NCBI GenBank assembly: GCA_019638845.1
Contig: JAHBSZ010000002.1
Location: 310,001 to 374,000 of the forward strand
DNA from: Salinibacterium sp.
Lineage (GTDB): Bacteria > Actinomycetota > Actinomycetes > Actinomycetales > Microbacteriaceae
Direction of reading: 5' to 3'
Length of the DNA stretch: 64,000 nt
Positions 49,065-57,993 of the stretch are shown one piece after another. The position numbers and the translations under genes were made by a program. The first letter of the stretch is position 1, and each line of letters opens with the position of its first letter. Below the pieces are notes generated by a model. The model was not told the origin of the DNA, made no database searches, and saw nothing but the letters and a program-made list of their open reading frames with translations.

Positions 49065-51098
49065 TCAGCCCAGCAGGGGCCGGAGTTCCCTGAGCAGATA
49101 CGGCGCCATGGTGCTCGCGTACGTCTGTGTGATGTGGAACGGGTCTGTGTGCACGACCACTCCCCCGATGACCGCCTCGCAGGCCGACTGCCCGCAGAAC
49201 CAATCGACCATGTCGATGGATGCCGCGCCCGAGAAGCCATCCGCAGCGGTCACCTGGAGGTCCTCACGGGCGGTCGCGCTGTCCCGAGATGCGGAGCACC
49301 GCGCGGGCGTCGTCGGGTGCAGTGCCACGCACACGGTGACGTCAGCGGCGAGGTGTGGGGTATCCGCGAGCGCGACAACTGTCGACCCGCCGTCGATCAG
49401 CGGTTGCCACACGTCGTGGAAGCCTGTGATTGCCGACGCGCGCGACACTGCGCCTGCGTCGACTTCGAGCCCGAGGTTCTCGGCGAAGAAGCTCGTGATG
49501 ACGAGATCGTACGGGCCACTGCCTGCGAGTTCGTCTTCGACGCCAGCACTCCACTGCGTGCACGGGTCGTACTGCGCGGTGCGCTTCGCGTCGGAGAACG
49601 CGCAGTTGGTCTTGAGATAGGTGTCGAGTCGCCAGCCTTCGCTTAGTGCGATCGCCTCGAGCGCGGGTTGCCACTGGGCGGCGTGGGAGTCACCGACGAG
49701 AGCTATCCGCAGCGTGGCATCCGGAGCGCCGAACGAGCACACGCGCACCTCGGTACCGCCGGCGAAGCATGGCGGGTCGGCGAAGAAGATCGTCGGCACG
49801 TCTTCGGGAGCCACAGCAGGGTCTGGGCTGAGTACCGGGTAGGTGGCGTCCGCACAGTCGAGCGCGGGATCGAGGGAAGCCGCACCGAAGCACGGCGTCG
49901 TGCTGAGTTGGGCCCGCTGAGCGTCGTCTGCGGCCAGCCGTGCGGCGCTCGCCGCACCACCGAGCAGGGAGGGGATGACGATGATGGCCATTCCGGCAAT
50001 CGCGGCAAGCGCCGTCCACCGCGAGGGAACCTGTGCCAACCGCCCCACGCGCACGGGATCTTCGACGAAGCGTTTGGTGAGCCAGGCGAGCGCGATCGAC
50101 AGCACGAGGAGGGCGGACTTCTCGACGATCGCCAGTTGGGGATAACCCAGAACGTAGGGCGCGATGATGATGAGAGGCCAGTGCCACAGATAGAGCGAAT
50201 AGGAAATGCCCCCGACGAATTGAACGGGAGGCAAGCTCGCCACGAAGCGTGGGCTCCACCACGGTCGGGGAGAACCCGCCCAGATCACTGCCGCCGTGCC
50301 GAGCACGGGGAGCAGGGCCGTATAGCCCGGGAACGGGGTACCTGCCGAGTACTTCACGATCGCCAGCACGATCGCGATCCAGCCGAGCCATGCCACTGCA
50401 CTGCGGACCCGCTCGACCCCGACTACGACCGGAACGAAAGCGAGAAGACCACCGATTCCGAACTCCCACGCGCGGGTGGGGGTGACGAAGTAGGCAGCAG
50501 ACGGATCCGCCGACGTCAGCAGAACCGAGTACGCCAGGCTCGCCACGGTCACGACGCCGAGAGTCATCGCGAGAATGAGCCGACCACGCTGCGGAGCGAC
50601 GCGACGCGCAAGCAGCCCGGCGCCAATGAGCAGTAGCGGCCAGACCACATAGAACTGCTCTTCAACCGAGAGCGACCAGTAGTGCTGTAGCGCGGACGGC
50701 GAATTGTGCGCTGCGAGGTAGTTCACCGCATCGCCCGCGAGCACCCAGTTCTCGACATAGACAGCGGAGGCGATTGCCTCCCGAAAGAACTGCGCCCAAA
50801 ACAGTTGGGGCATGATGGCCACGACTGCGATGCCGCTGAGAGCTATGACGAGCAGGGCGGCAGGCAGCAGGCGTCGGGCGCGCCGGGCCCAGAAGCGCCC
50901 GAGTCTGATCGTTCCGGTCGATGTGTGCTCGCGCAGCAGGTGTGACGTGATGAGGAAACCGGAGACGACGAAGAACACATCGACACCGACGAACCCACCC
51001 GTGAGGATGACGGGCCACAGGTGGTAAAGCACCACCGCGAGCACGGCGAGCGCGCGCAGCGCCTGGATTTCGGGCCGCAGACCGCTCGCGACCCTCAC
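49065..51098 (-). CDS. Acyltransferase 3 with C-terminal SGNH domain (OafB-like)
   Basis: The 677-residue protein has an N-terminal acyltransferase-3 membrane domain (E-I-Q-A-L-R-A-L-A-V, V-V-L-Y-H-L-W-P, G-F-V-G-V-D-V-F-F-V-V-S-G-F) with ten or so helices. An extracytoplasmic SGNH-like domain follows (I-A-L-V-G-D-S-H-A-A-Q-W near residue 485). This fused design is that of O-acetyltransferases such as OafB that modify glycans outside the membrane. The GTG start overlaps the fdtA stop (GTGA). The SGNH serine is in G-D-S-H. It most likely O-acetylates the polymer made by this locus. Confidence 0.88.
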   Translation of the reverse strand: MRVASGLRPEIQALRALAVLAVVLYHLWPVILTGGFVGVDVFFVVSGFLITSHLLREHTSTGTIRLGRFWARRARRLLPAALLVIALSGIAVVAIMPQLFWAQFFREAIASAVYVENWVLAGDAVNYLAAHNSPSALQHYWSLSVEEQFYVVWPLLLIGAGLLARRVAPQRGRLILAMTLGVVTVASLAYSVLLTSADPSAAYFVTPTRAWEFGIGGLLAFVPVVVGVERVRSAVAWLGWIAIVLAIVKYSAGTPFPGYTALLPVLGTAAVIWAGSPRPWWSPRFVASLPPVQFVGGISYSLYLWHWPLIIIAPYVLGYPQLAIVEKSALLVLSIALAWLTKRFVEDPVRVGRLAQVPSRWTALAAIAGMAIIVIPSLLGGAASAARLAADDAQRAQLSTTPCFGAASLDPALDCADATYPVLSPDPAVAPEDVPTIFFADPPCFAGGTEVRVCSFGAPDATLRIALVGDSHAAQWQPALEAIALSEGWRLDTYLKTNCAFSDAKRTAQYDPCTQWSAGVEDELAGSGPYDLVITSFFAENLGLEVDAGAVSRASAITGFHDVWQPLIDGGSTVVALADTPHLAADVTVCVALHPTTPARCSASRDSATAREDLQVTAADGFSGAASIDMVDWFCGQSACEAVIGGVVVHTDPFHITQTYASTMAPYLLRELRPLLG

Positions 51099-51526
51099 CG
51101 CTGTAGCGCCAGCGCCACGAACTCGTCGTACTCGTGGATGTAGTCGTCGGCGTCGTACGGATCCGAGGCGAGAACGAGCAAGACCGCATCCGCTGAGTAC
51201 TTGTATTGGGTGCCCCACGTGAGCGCCGGCATGTACAGCCCGAGAGCGGGATCGTCGAGCAGGACTTCCGCCTTGTGAGCGCCGTCGTCCACGATGGCCG
51301 AGACAGATCCGGTCATACAGATGAGGAACTGCTCACACTGGCGGTGCGCGTGGGTTCCTCGCACCTCCCCCTCCGGAATGTCGAAGAGGGTGAAAATCCG
51401 GCGAGTAACGAACGGGAGCTGCATCGGAAGCTCCCCGACGACAAGCGACCCATTCTCGGAGTCGATCCGCTTGAGCTGCACCAGCCGTGCGCCAACTACT
51501 TGGGTGATATCCGTATCGACGCTCAC
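51095..51526 (-). CDS. fdtA: Sugar 3,4-ketoisomerase (FdtA/QdtA-like cupin)
   Basis: The 143-residue single-domain cupin has G-T-H-A-H-R-Q-C-E-Q-F near residue 57, the metal-free active-site histidines of the FdtA/QdtA family, and L-Y-M-P-A-L-T-W-G near residue 96. These enzymes move the keto group of dTDP-4-keto-6-deoxyglucose from C4 to C3. The aminotransferase that would act next is encoded upstream by 1 bp. The GTG start is 1 nt after that gene's stop. Whether the product is FdtA (galacto) or QdtA (gluco) cannot be decided from motifs. Confidence 0.88.
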   Translation of the reverse strand: MSVDTDITQVVGARLVQLKRIDSENGSLVVGELPMQLPFVTRRIFTLFDIPEGEVRGTHAHRQCEQFLICMTGSVSAIVDDGAHKAEVLLDDPALGLYMPALTWGTQYKYSADAVLLVLASDPYDADDYIHEYDEFVALALQR

Positions 51527-51527
51527 G

Positions 51528-52643
51528 TCAGGCCCCCAGACTCGCGAGGGCGGCGCTCACACGCTCGACCTCGGCGTCTGAGAGTTCGGGGAACATCGGC
51601 ACCGACAGCACCTCCGTTGCCGCCCGCTCCGTGACGGGAAGCGAGACAGGCGCCGGCCGACGCGTCGGGAAGCGCTGCTGGTGATCCGGGATCGGATAGT
51701 GCACGTCGGTCGAGATGCCCAGTTCGGCAAGTGCAGCCTTCGCAGCGGGTCGGTCGGCGACCACTGCCACTGCGAGATGGGCGATGAACGAGGCATCCGG
51801 GGCACCGACCACACGAGCCGCGGCGCTACTCGCCGCCCGGTACTGAGCATGGATGTCGCGGCGCCGGGCATTCCAGCGGTCGAGGTGCGGCAGCTTTACG
51901 CGCAGCACGGCGGCCTGCATTTCGTCGAGTCGGGAATTTCGACCGTGATCGAACTCGATGCTGTATTTCGACGCCCATCCGTACTGACGCATTCGACGAG
52001 CAAGGGTGCCGAGCTCGGCGTTGTTGGTGAAGATGGCCCCGCCGTCACCCAGTGCGCCGAGGTTCTTCGTGGGATAGAAGCTCGTGGTGGCGATGTCCCC
52101 GAAAGTCCCCGCCTGCCTGCCATCGACCTGTGCGCCCAACGATTGCGCGCAATCCTCGACGACTGCGATTCCGCGAGCGTGCGCGATTGCCACGATCTCG
52201 TCGACCCGGGCCATGCCGCCGTAAAGGTGCGTCACCACGACCGCCTTGGGAACGACCTGTGCAGCATCAAGAACGGTGGTGAAGAGTTCGGGCGTCATGA
52301 GGAGTGTTTCGGGCGAGACATCGCAGTAGAGCGGAGTCGCGTCCATTTGACGGATGGCGATGGTCGCATAGGCGCCAGCATTCGCGACTGTCACTACCGT
52401 GTCTCCGGTGCCTACACCGACAGCAGCGAGGGCGATTTCGAGGGCATCCGTACCGTTGCCCAGGAGGACAACTTCGGAGGCGCCGAGATAGGCGCCGAGC
52501 TCGGCTTCGAAGGCATCGTGCTCTGGCCCCAAGACATACCAACCGCTATCAACCACGCGCTGGATCGCGGTGCCGATCTCGCGCTTGACCGCTGGCTCCA
52601 TGCGCGAAAGATCGTTGAACGGAATCCGGTCAGCGGGTGACAT
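51528..52643 (-). CDS. fdtB: Sugar 3-aminotransferase, DegT/DnrJ family (FdtB/QdtB-like)
   Basis: The 371-residue PLP enzyme has L-L-G-N-G-T-D-A-L near residue 62, V-V-E-D-C-A-Q-S-L-G near residue 155 and S-F-Y-P-T-K-N-L-G-A-L-G-D-G-G with the PLP lysine. It should transaminate dTDP-3-keto-6-deoxyhexose to the 3-amino sugar. The ATG at 52643 overlaps the DUF2142 stop by 14 bp; a TTG at 52655 is an alternative. A FdtC/QdtC acetyltransferase is not seen, so the formyltransferase at 28941 or a gene beyond the window could finish the sugar. Confidence 0.86.
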   Translation of the reverse strand: MSPADRIPFNDLSRMEPAVKREIGTAIQRVVDSGWYVLGPEHDAFEAELGAYLGASEVVLLGNGTDALEIALAAVGVGTGDTVVTVANAGAYATIAIRQMDATPLYCDVSPETLLMTPELFTTVLDAAQVVPKAVVVTHLYGGMARVDEIVAIAHARGIAVVEDCAQSLGAQVDGRQAGTFGDIATTSFYPTKNLGALGDGGAIFTNNAELGTLARRMRQYGWASKYSIEFDHGRNSRLDEMQAAVLRVKLPHLDRWNARRRDIHAQYRAASSAAARVVGAPDASFIAHLAVAVVADRPAAKAALAELGISTDVHYPIPDHQQRFPTRRPAPVSLPVTERAATEVLSVPMFPELSDAEVERVSAALASLGA

Positions 52644-54159
52644 GAGGGCTCGCAATCGCTTTCAGGAGAATCGCCATCAGTGCAGCGAAGGCGAGTGTGC
52701 CGATGACCCACACGCCCATCGGTGAGATCGGGAGATCCCACCACCACTCGATTCTCTCATCGAGATTGAACCCCGCCACGTCAGAACCCATGACATAGCG
52801 GCGCAGGTTCGAGTGCAGGGCGACGGCCTGAGCGCCAGAGAGGGCGACCGCGACCAGCACTGCCTGCGCAACCGAGATGCGCAGGCCGGATGCCCGTACC
52901 GCGAGGGTGGCGACGCCAGCGAGCACCACGAAGAGCGGTAACAGGTAACGAGGTTGCACGTTCTCCCCCACCGCGTTGTGACCGGCAACCAACACGTAAA
53001 CCGGAAGCAACCACAACACAAGGATGAGACCGACAACCGCAAGCGTCTTGCGCCAGCGGGTGCGGCGCAAGCCCGCGAAGACGACCCCTGCGAAGACGAA
53101 GCTGGCGGCGAAGAAGACTATTGCGGGCATCTCGGTATCGAACCAGCCCAGCGTCCACCCGCTGCCCGTGAAGATACCGGACCACAGCGACGGCACATAG
53201 AGCACGTTGTACGCGAGTAATGCAAAGGAACCAAGCGCTCCGGCAGCGTCCGTCGATCCCGATTGGCCGGTCCCGAGTCCGCCGACCGCGACCCCGGACT
53301 GTTGGGAGCCGAGATAGAACAGCACAGCACCCACGCCGACGACGGCGGGCAAGATGAAACGCCTCCACCACGTCCGCTCGGGCCGGAAGGTGAGCACCGC
53401 GACGATGCCGATGGACAGCACGATGTAGATCGCGGCGTCCCCGCGCGCGCCCGCAGCCATGAGCGCTGCCACAACGAAAGCCACGCCCAGTCCGACCCTG
53501 CGTCTGCCGGTTGTCTCGAAGTAACCCAGAAGTGCAAGCCAAGCCGAACCGACTCCGGTAATCGCCCACGAACTGGGGTTGTTCGAGGCGACCAGAAAGA
53601 GGCCGAGCGGAACGAGGGTGATGATCCATGCCCACAGCAGAGTGGCCCGCCGCCGCAGGGGCAACAACAGGAACAGCACAGTCGTGATCCCGACGAACAG
53701 GAGAACGTTGATGAGCCGCATGACAAGCGCCGACACGAGGTAGTTGTCGCTCGCGAAGATACCCATCGTCGCGTAGTAGACGGGAGGGTAGTTGTTGAAG
53801 AAGTTCCCACGATCGGTGAATGCCCGCACCGCTGGGTCGGCGAAGAATGGAGTCTGGCAGGCCGCAGTTTCGTTGGGCTGATGCGCGAAGCACGGCGCCC
53901 GGATTAGCGCGACGGGCACCGATCGCTGCCCGGTCTCCGGGTCTACCGCACAGGTCGACTCGGGGCTGGACTGTGCACACCAAATGCTCGCAAGGTGGAA
54001 GTCGTCGTCGGGCGACGCTCCCAAAGGAGACGCGAGCGCCCACGCTCCAAGAGCAAGCACCGCGAGCAACGGCGCCAGCCACAGCGGACGAAACCCCCGG
54101 ACGAACCTGCTCACCAGCCGTGGCCGCCCCGTGGCGGATTCCACGACTGGCTCAGCCAT
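52630..54159 (-). CDS. DUF2142 membrane protein (putative GT-C glycosyltransferase)
   Basis: The 509-residue protein has about ten helices. After the first helix comes S-P-L-G-A-S-P-D-D-D-F-H, the acidic loop typical of DUF2142, which resembles the catalytic loop of GT-C transferases using polyprenyl-phosphate sugars. It overlaps the DUF2304 gene by 8 bp and precedes fdtB. With DUF2304 and the GT2 gene, it may transfer a sugar from polyprenyl phosphate to the exported glycan on the outer face. The role is inferred from family placement. Confidence 0.82.
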   Translation of the reverse strand: MAEPVVESATGRPRLVSRFVRGFRPLWLAPLLAVLALGAWALASPLGASPDDDFHLASIWCAQSSPESTCAVDPETGQRSVPVALIRAPCFAHQPNETAACQTPFFADPAVRAFTDRGNFFNNYPPVYYATMGIFASDNYLVSALVMRLINVLLFVGITTVLFLLLPLRRRATLLWAWIITLVPLGLFLVASNNPSSWAITGVGSAWLALLGYFETTGRRRVGLGVAFVVAALMAAGARGDAAIYIVLSIGIVAVLTFRPERTWWRRFILPAVVGVGAVLFYLGSQQSGVAVGGLGTGQSGSTDAAGALGSFALLAYNVLYVPSLWSGIFTGSGWTLGWFDTEMPAIVFFAASFVFAGVVFAGLRRTRWRKTLAVVGLILVLWLLPVYVLVAGHNAVGENVQPRYLLPLFVVLAGVATLAVRASGLRISVAQAVLVAVALSGAQAVALHSNLRRYVMGSDVAGFNLDERIEWWWDLPISPMGVWVIGTLAFAALMAILLKAIASPHVTR

Positions 54160-54490
54160 GTCGGCCGGATTCCTCGACTTCGATGGCCATCGACTGCACG
54201 ACCTTGCGCAGCTCGTTGCGAGTACGCGCGAGTTCCAAACTCAATTGCATCAGCAGCAACAGCACGACGAAAAACCCTGCGACGAACAGCAAGTTGATGG
54301 GCTGGACGATACCGAAAAAGGCTGCGACGGCATCGAGGATGCCCGGGAACACCGACAGCACAATGCTCACCACAGCGGCCACCAGCCAGATGACCGCGTA
54401 CTTCTCTGGCAGAACGTAGAAGCGAAGCAAGATCAACACGAAGATCAACATCGCCACTGACAGGATTATCGCGAGGACTTGAGGGCTCAT
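54152..54490 (-). CDS. DUF2304 small membrane protein
   Basis: The 112-residue protein has three hydrophobic helices (about 5-22, 30-55, 65-88) and a charged tail (E-L-A-R-T-R-N-E-L-R-K). DUF2304 proteins are encoded next to dolichyl-phosphate-mannose-synthase-like GT2 genes, as here with 4 bp overlap. They are thought to anchor the transferase or to help flip the lipid-linked sugar. No catalytic motif is present. Confidence 0.85.
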   Translation of the reverse strand: MSPQVLAIILSVAMLIFVLILLRFYVLPEKYAVIWLVAAVVSIVLSVFPGILDAVAAFFGIVQPINLLFVAGFFVVLLLLMQLSLELARTRNELRKVVQSMAIEVEESGRHG

Positions 54491-55245
54491 CTCGACATTC
54501 CTTCTCTCTTCTGTCGCTTCTTCAGTGCGGCAACCTGCGGCGGCGCGCTGCGGAAGCCCGCCAGGACGAGGATCAACAGAATCCGCCCCGTGTACAGGCT
54601 CGCGCGGAGGATCGATTGGGAGGGAAGCCCGCCTGCGCGTTCATTCATGATGACGGGCACCTCCTTCACCGTGAGGTTCTGTCGAGCCGCAAGCACGACG
54701 GATTCCACGGTGTCGCCGAGGAACTCGACGGGATAGTGCTGTGCAAAGAGTGCGATTGCGCGCGGCCCACTCACCCGAAACCCGGACGTGACGTCGGTCA
54801 GACGAGTTCGTGCGTACGCCGACACCGTCCACGCGATGATCCGTTGAACGTTGCGGCGAGCCCACGTCGAACGGAAGCTGCCGCCAGCGGCGAATCTGCT
54901 CCCGATGACGATGTCGGCGGCGCCCACTTCGGCGAGCAACACCGACAAGAATTCTGGACGATGTTGACCGTCTGCATCGAGCTGCACGAGAGCCTCGTAG
55001 CCGTGGCGAGCCGCATAGGTGAAGGCCGTGCCCATTGCCGCGCCAACACCCAGATTTATGGAATGGCGGATGACACGCACCCCGAGACCCCGAGCGATCT
55101 CCGCTGTGCGGTCTCGCGAGCCGTCATCGACAACGATGACGTGCTCCTTCGGGTGGTGGGCGTGAAGATCGGCCAAGACCGCCCCGATAGAGGCTTCTTC
55201 GTTGAAGGCGGGGATCGCGATGAGAGTCTTCACAGTGCCGATCAC
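54487..55245 (-). CDS. GT2 polyprenyl-phosphate sugar synthase (DPM1-like)
   Basis: The 252-residue protein has I-A-I-P-A-F-N-E-E near residue 9, V-V-D-D-G-S-R-D near residue 39 and Q-L-D-A-D-G-Q-H near residue 88, the motifs of dolichyl-phosphate mannose synthase-like GT2 enzymes. It should make a polyprenyl-phosphate sugar for the DUF2142 protein. It ends in a basic C-terminus without the two transmembrane helices of fused versions, which DUF2304 may replace. It overlaps the ABC transporter stop and DUF2304 start by 4 bp each. Confidence 0.9.
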   Translation of the reverse strand: MIGTVKTLIAIPAFNEEASIGAVLADLHAHHPKEHVIVVDDGSRDRTAEIARGLGVRVIRHSINLGVGAAMGTAFTYAARHGYEALVQLDADGQHRPEFLSVLLAEVGAADIVIGSRFAAGGSFRSTWARRNVQRIIAWTVSAYARTRLTDVTSGFRVSGPRAIALFAQHYPVEFLGDTVESVVLAARQNLTVKEVPVIMNERAGGLPSQSILRASLYTGRILLILVLAGFRSAPPQVAALKKRQKREGMSR

Positions 55246-57062
55246 TTGTCGTCGAACGACATAAGTTTCACATACTCCGCGACCATGGGGACGGACTTTC
55301 GAAGGGCGCTGAACTTGCCCGAGTGCGTGACCTGCCCGGCTTCGACGACGTGCACGACATCGGAGTGCTGCACAGTAGAAAGCCGGTGCGCGATGATGAT
55401 GACCGTCACATCCTTGCCGAGCTTGCTGAGGCTCGCAGAGACGAACGCCTCCGAGCCCGCATCGAGCCCGCTCGTGGCCTCATCGAGCACGAGGAGCTTC
55501 GGTCGCGGGTAGAGGGCACGTGCAACGCCGAGCCTTTGGATCTGCCCTCCGCTGAGCGAGTCCACCTGTGCGCCGACCGAGGTGTGGACTCCGTCGGGCA
55601 GCGATGCGATGAACTCAGTAAGGTACGCGGCCTCCACGACCTCGTTGATGCGGTCGTAGTTCACATCCTCGGGCCGCACGCCCAACGCGATGTTCTGGGC
55701 GATCGTACCCGACACCAAACCTGGTTTCTGCGGTACATAGCCCACGGCTCCTGGGGCAATCTCGCGCAGGTCCCGCGGGGACTCACCACCGATGGTGATG
55801 GTGCCTTCGGTGGGAGTGACGAGACCGAGCACCAGGTCGACGAGGGTGGTCTTGCCTGCCCCGGAGGGCCCGATGATGGCGACATGCTGGCCAGCCACGA
55901 TCTCCATCGTGACCCCGACAATCGTGTCGTGCTCGTCGCCGGGATAGCTGAATCGCACACTGTCCAACGACACGGCCATGCCACCGGCCGGGAGTACTTC
56001 AGCGTGGACGATTTCCGGCTTGCGCGTGCGGTCGAGCGCCGGGACGTTCGGCGCGCCGGCCTGGACGAGGATCTTCTGCGCGAGGGATGCCTGCTCCGCA
56101 TTGTTCTTCATGCTCGCGACCGCGCTCTGCACGGGAAGGAGGGAGCTCATGATGCGCACGCCACCGGTGAGGAACACGCCGACCGTGACGATGCCGCTCG
56201 CAAGCTGCCCCGTGAGAAACAACTGGCCCACGAAAATGACGACCCCGAGGATGAGCGCCGTCTCGATCACGTAACGCGGCATTCCGCTCAGGAAGGTCAT
56301 TGTGCCGCCCGACCGAGCAATCTTGGCGCGCGAGGTGCTGATGCTCTCAATGAAGATCTGCTGCTTGGCGAGCACCGAGATCTCACGGAACGTATCGAGC
56401 GTGTCGCTGATCGAGTTGGTGGTCTCGACCGTGCCGTAATACGAATCCAGACCCGCCTTCTTAAGGCTGCGGCCGATCACGACTTGGATGATGAACACGA
56501 TGAAGGCGAAATACACGAGCACGGCGACCGCGGCAACCGGGTCCACCAGGAAGAAAGCGCCAGCGATGAGAACCAGCAAGGAACCCTCGGTGATGAGGGT
56601 CGCCACGTTGTTGATCAGGCCCGTGAACGTGTAGGTGATCGACCCCGTGATCGCCCACTGCAGTTGAGCCTTCGAGTACTGCTTCGCGCTGTCGAGTGAC
56701 CCGCGCAGGAGGTATTCGGCGATGATGTCCGCGTTGCGGCTCTCGATGCTTGCGATGAGGCTCGTGATTCCCCGCGACAGACTGATCGCCAATGCTGCCT
56801 TGATGACGAAGATGCCGAGAACTCCCAGAACAAGGAGGAGGAGAGTGTCTTGGGTCAGTACCGGGAGAGTGATTCCGAACACGGTGAGCGGCTTGCCCGT
56901 GGTGTCGAGCTGAGAGGCCCCGATTCCGGCGATCGCACCGATCAGGACGATCCCGAGGACATCGAGCACACCCGTCAGCGCCCGGAAGAATACGAATAAG
57001 ACGTATGACACCAGCTCGCGCTTGGTGAGGAAACCCAGCGACAGCCGGACGGAGGCAAACAT
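55242..57062 (-). CDS. ABC exporter/flippase with fused permease and ATPase (PglK/MsbA-like)
   Basis: The 606-residue protein has six transmembrane helices (about 1-320) and a C-terminal ATPase with Walker A G-P-S-G-A-G-K-T-T near residue 400, signature L-S-G-G-Q near residue 510, Walker B L-L-V-L-D-E and A-H-R-L-S. This is the half-transporter design of lipid-linked oligosaccharide flippases such as PglK. It should move the undecaprenyl-linked glycan across the membrane. No wzx-type gene is visible in the window, so it is the best export candidate. The ATG at 57062 follows fcl by 10 bp. Confidence 0.88.
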   Translation of the reverse strand: MFASVRLSLGFLTKRELVSYVLFVFFRALTGVLDVLGIVLIGAIAGIGASQLDTTGKPLTVFGITLPVLTQDTLLLLVLGVLGIFVIKAALAISLSRGITSLIASIESRNADIIAEYLLRGSLDSAKQYSKAQLQWAITGSITYTFTGLINNVATLITEGSLLVLIAGAFFLVDPVAAVAVLVYFAFIVFIIQVVIGRSLKKAGLDSYYGTVETTNSISDTLDTFREISVLAKQQIFIESISTSRAKIARSGGTMTFLSGMPRYVIETALILGVVIFVGQLFLTGQLASGIVTVGVFLTGGVRIMSSLLPVQSAVASMKNNAEQASLAQKILVQAGAPNVPALDRTRKPEIVHAEVLPAGGMAVSLDSVRFSYPGDEHDTIVGVTMEIVAGQHVAIIGPSGAGKTTLVDLVLGLVTPTEGTITIGGESPRDLREIAPGAVGYVPQKPGLVSGTIAQNIALGVRPEDVNYDRINEVVEAAYLTEFIASLPDGVHTSVGAQVDSLSGGQIQRLGVARALYPRPKLLVLDEATSGLDAGSEAFVSASLSKLGKDVTVIIIAHRLSTVQHSDVVHVVEAGQVTHSGKFSALRKSVPMVAEYVKLMSFDDK

Positions 57063-57072
57063 GGTCTTCAGC

Positions 57073-57993
57073 CTACCCGGCGAGGAACCACTCATACGCG
57101 TGCCGGATGCCGTCACGCAGCTGGACTCGCGGTTCCCAACCGAGCGCCCGAACCCGGCTCGAGTCGAGGATCTTGCGGGGTGTGCCATCCGGCTTGCTCG
57201 AGTCCCACTCGATCTCACCCTCGAAGCCCACGACCTCAGCGATGATGCCCGCCAGATCACGGATCGCGATCTCCTCGCCGAACCCTACGTTGATCGGCCC
57301 CGGCTCGTGATAGCTGTCGAGCAGGAACAGGCTCGCTTCCGCGAGATCGTCAGCATGGAGGAACTCGCGGAGGGCACTTCCCGTTCCCCAGAGGGTCACG
57401 GACTTCGCGCCACTGACCTTCGCCATGTGGAAGCGGTGAATCAGCGCAGGCAACACGTGCGAGGTTTCGAGGTCGAAGTTGTCGCCTGGTCCATAGATGT
57501 TGGTGGGCATGGCCGAAATCCAGTCCCTGCCGTACTGGCTGCGGTAGCCATCGGCTAAACGGATGCCCGCGATCTTGGCAATCGCATAGGCATCGTTCGT
57601 CGGCTCGAGCGGGCCGGTGAGGAGCGAGTCCTCTCGGATGGGCTGCTCGGCGAACTTCGGGTAGATGCACGAGGACCCGAGAAACAGCAACCGCGGTACG
57701 TCTGCCGCGTGCGCGGCATCCATGAGATTGGACTGCAGTTGCACATTCTCGGTGAGGAACTCGACGGGATAGGTCGAGTTGGCCTTGATGCCGCCGACCT
57801 TGGCGGCCGCCACCACGATCGAGTCGGGTTTGGTCGCCTTCACGAAATCGAATACCGCATCACGGTCGAGAAGGTCGAGCTCAGCGCGGGTCTGCCCGAT
57901 CCATTCCTGCTCGCCGCGGGCCTCGATATGTCTCGCGATTGCCGAGCCCACGAGGCCTCGATGCCCCGCGACATACACCAGTGGCTTGCTCAA
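57073..57993 (-). CDS. fcl: GDP-L-fucose synthase
   Basis: The 306-residue SDR has A-G-H-R-G-L-V-G-S-A near residue 9, S-S-C-I-Y-P near residue 107 and Y-A-I-A-K (catalytic Tyr and Lys near 135-139). It also has N-I-Y-G-P-G-D-N-F and L-H-A-D-D-L-A-E-A, all typical of GDP-fucose synthase. It epimerises C3/C5 and reduces C4 of GDP-4-keto-6-deoxymannose to GDP-L-fucose. The start is TTG at 57993, overlapping the GT2 stop (TTGA), chosen because the Rossmann motif would otherwise sit too far in. gmd is encoded two genes upstream. Confidence 0.94.
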   Translation of the reverse strand: MSKPLVYVAGHRGLVGSAIARHIEARGEQEWIGQTRAELDLLDRDAVFDFVKATKPDSIVVAAAKVGGIKANSTYPVEFLTENVQLQSNLMDAAHAADVPRLLFLGSSCIYPKFAEQPIREDSLLTGPLEPTNDAYAIAKIAGIRLADGYRSQYGRDWISAMPTNIYGPGDNFDLETSHVLPALIHRFHMAKVSGAKSVTLWGTGSALREFLHADDLAEASLFLLDSYHEPGPINVGFGEEIAIRDLAGIIAEVVGFEGEIEWDSSKPDGTPRKILDSSRVRALGWEPRVQLRDGIRHAYEWFLAG

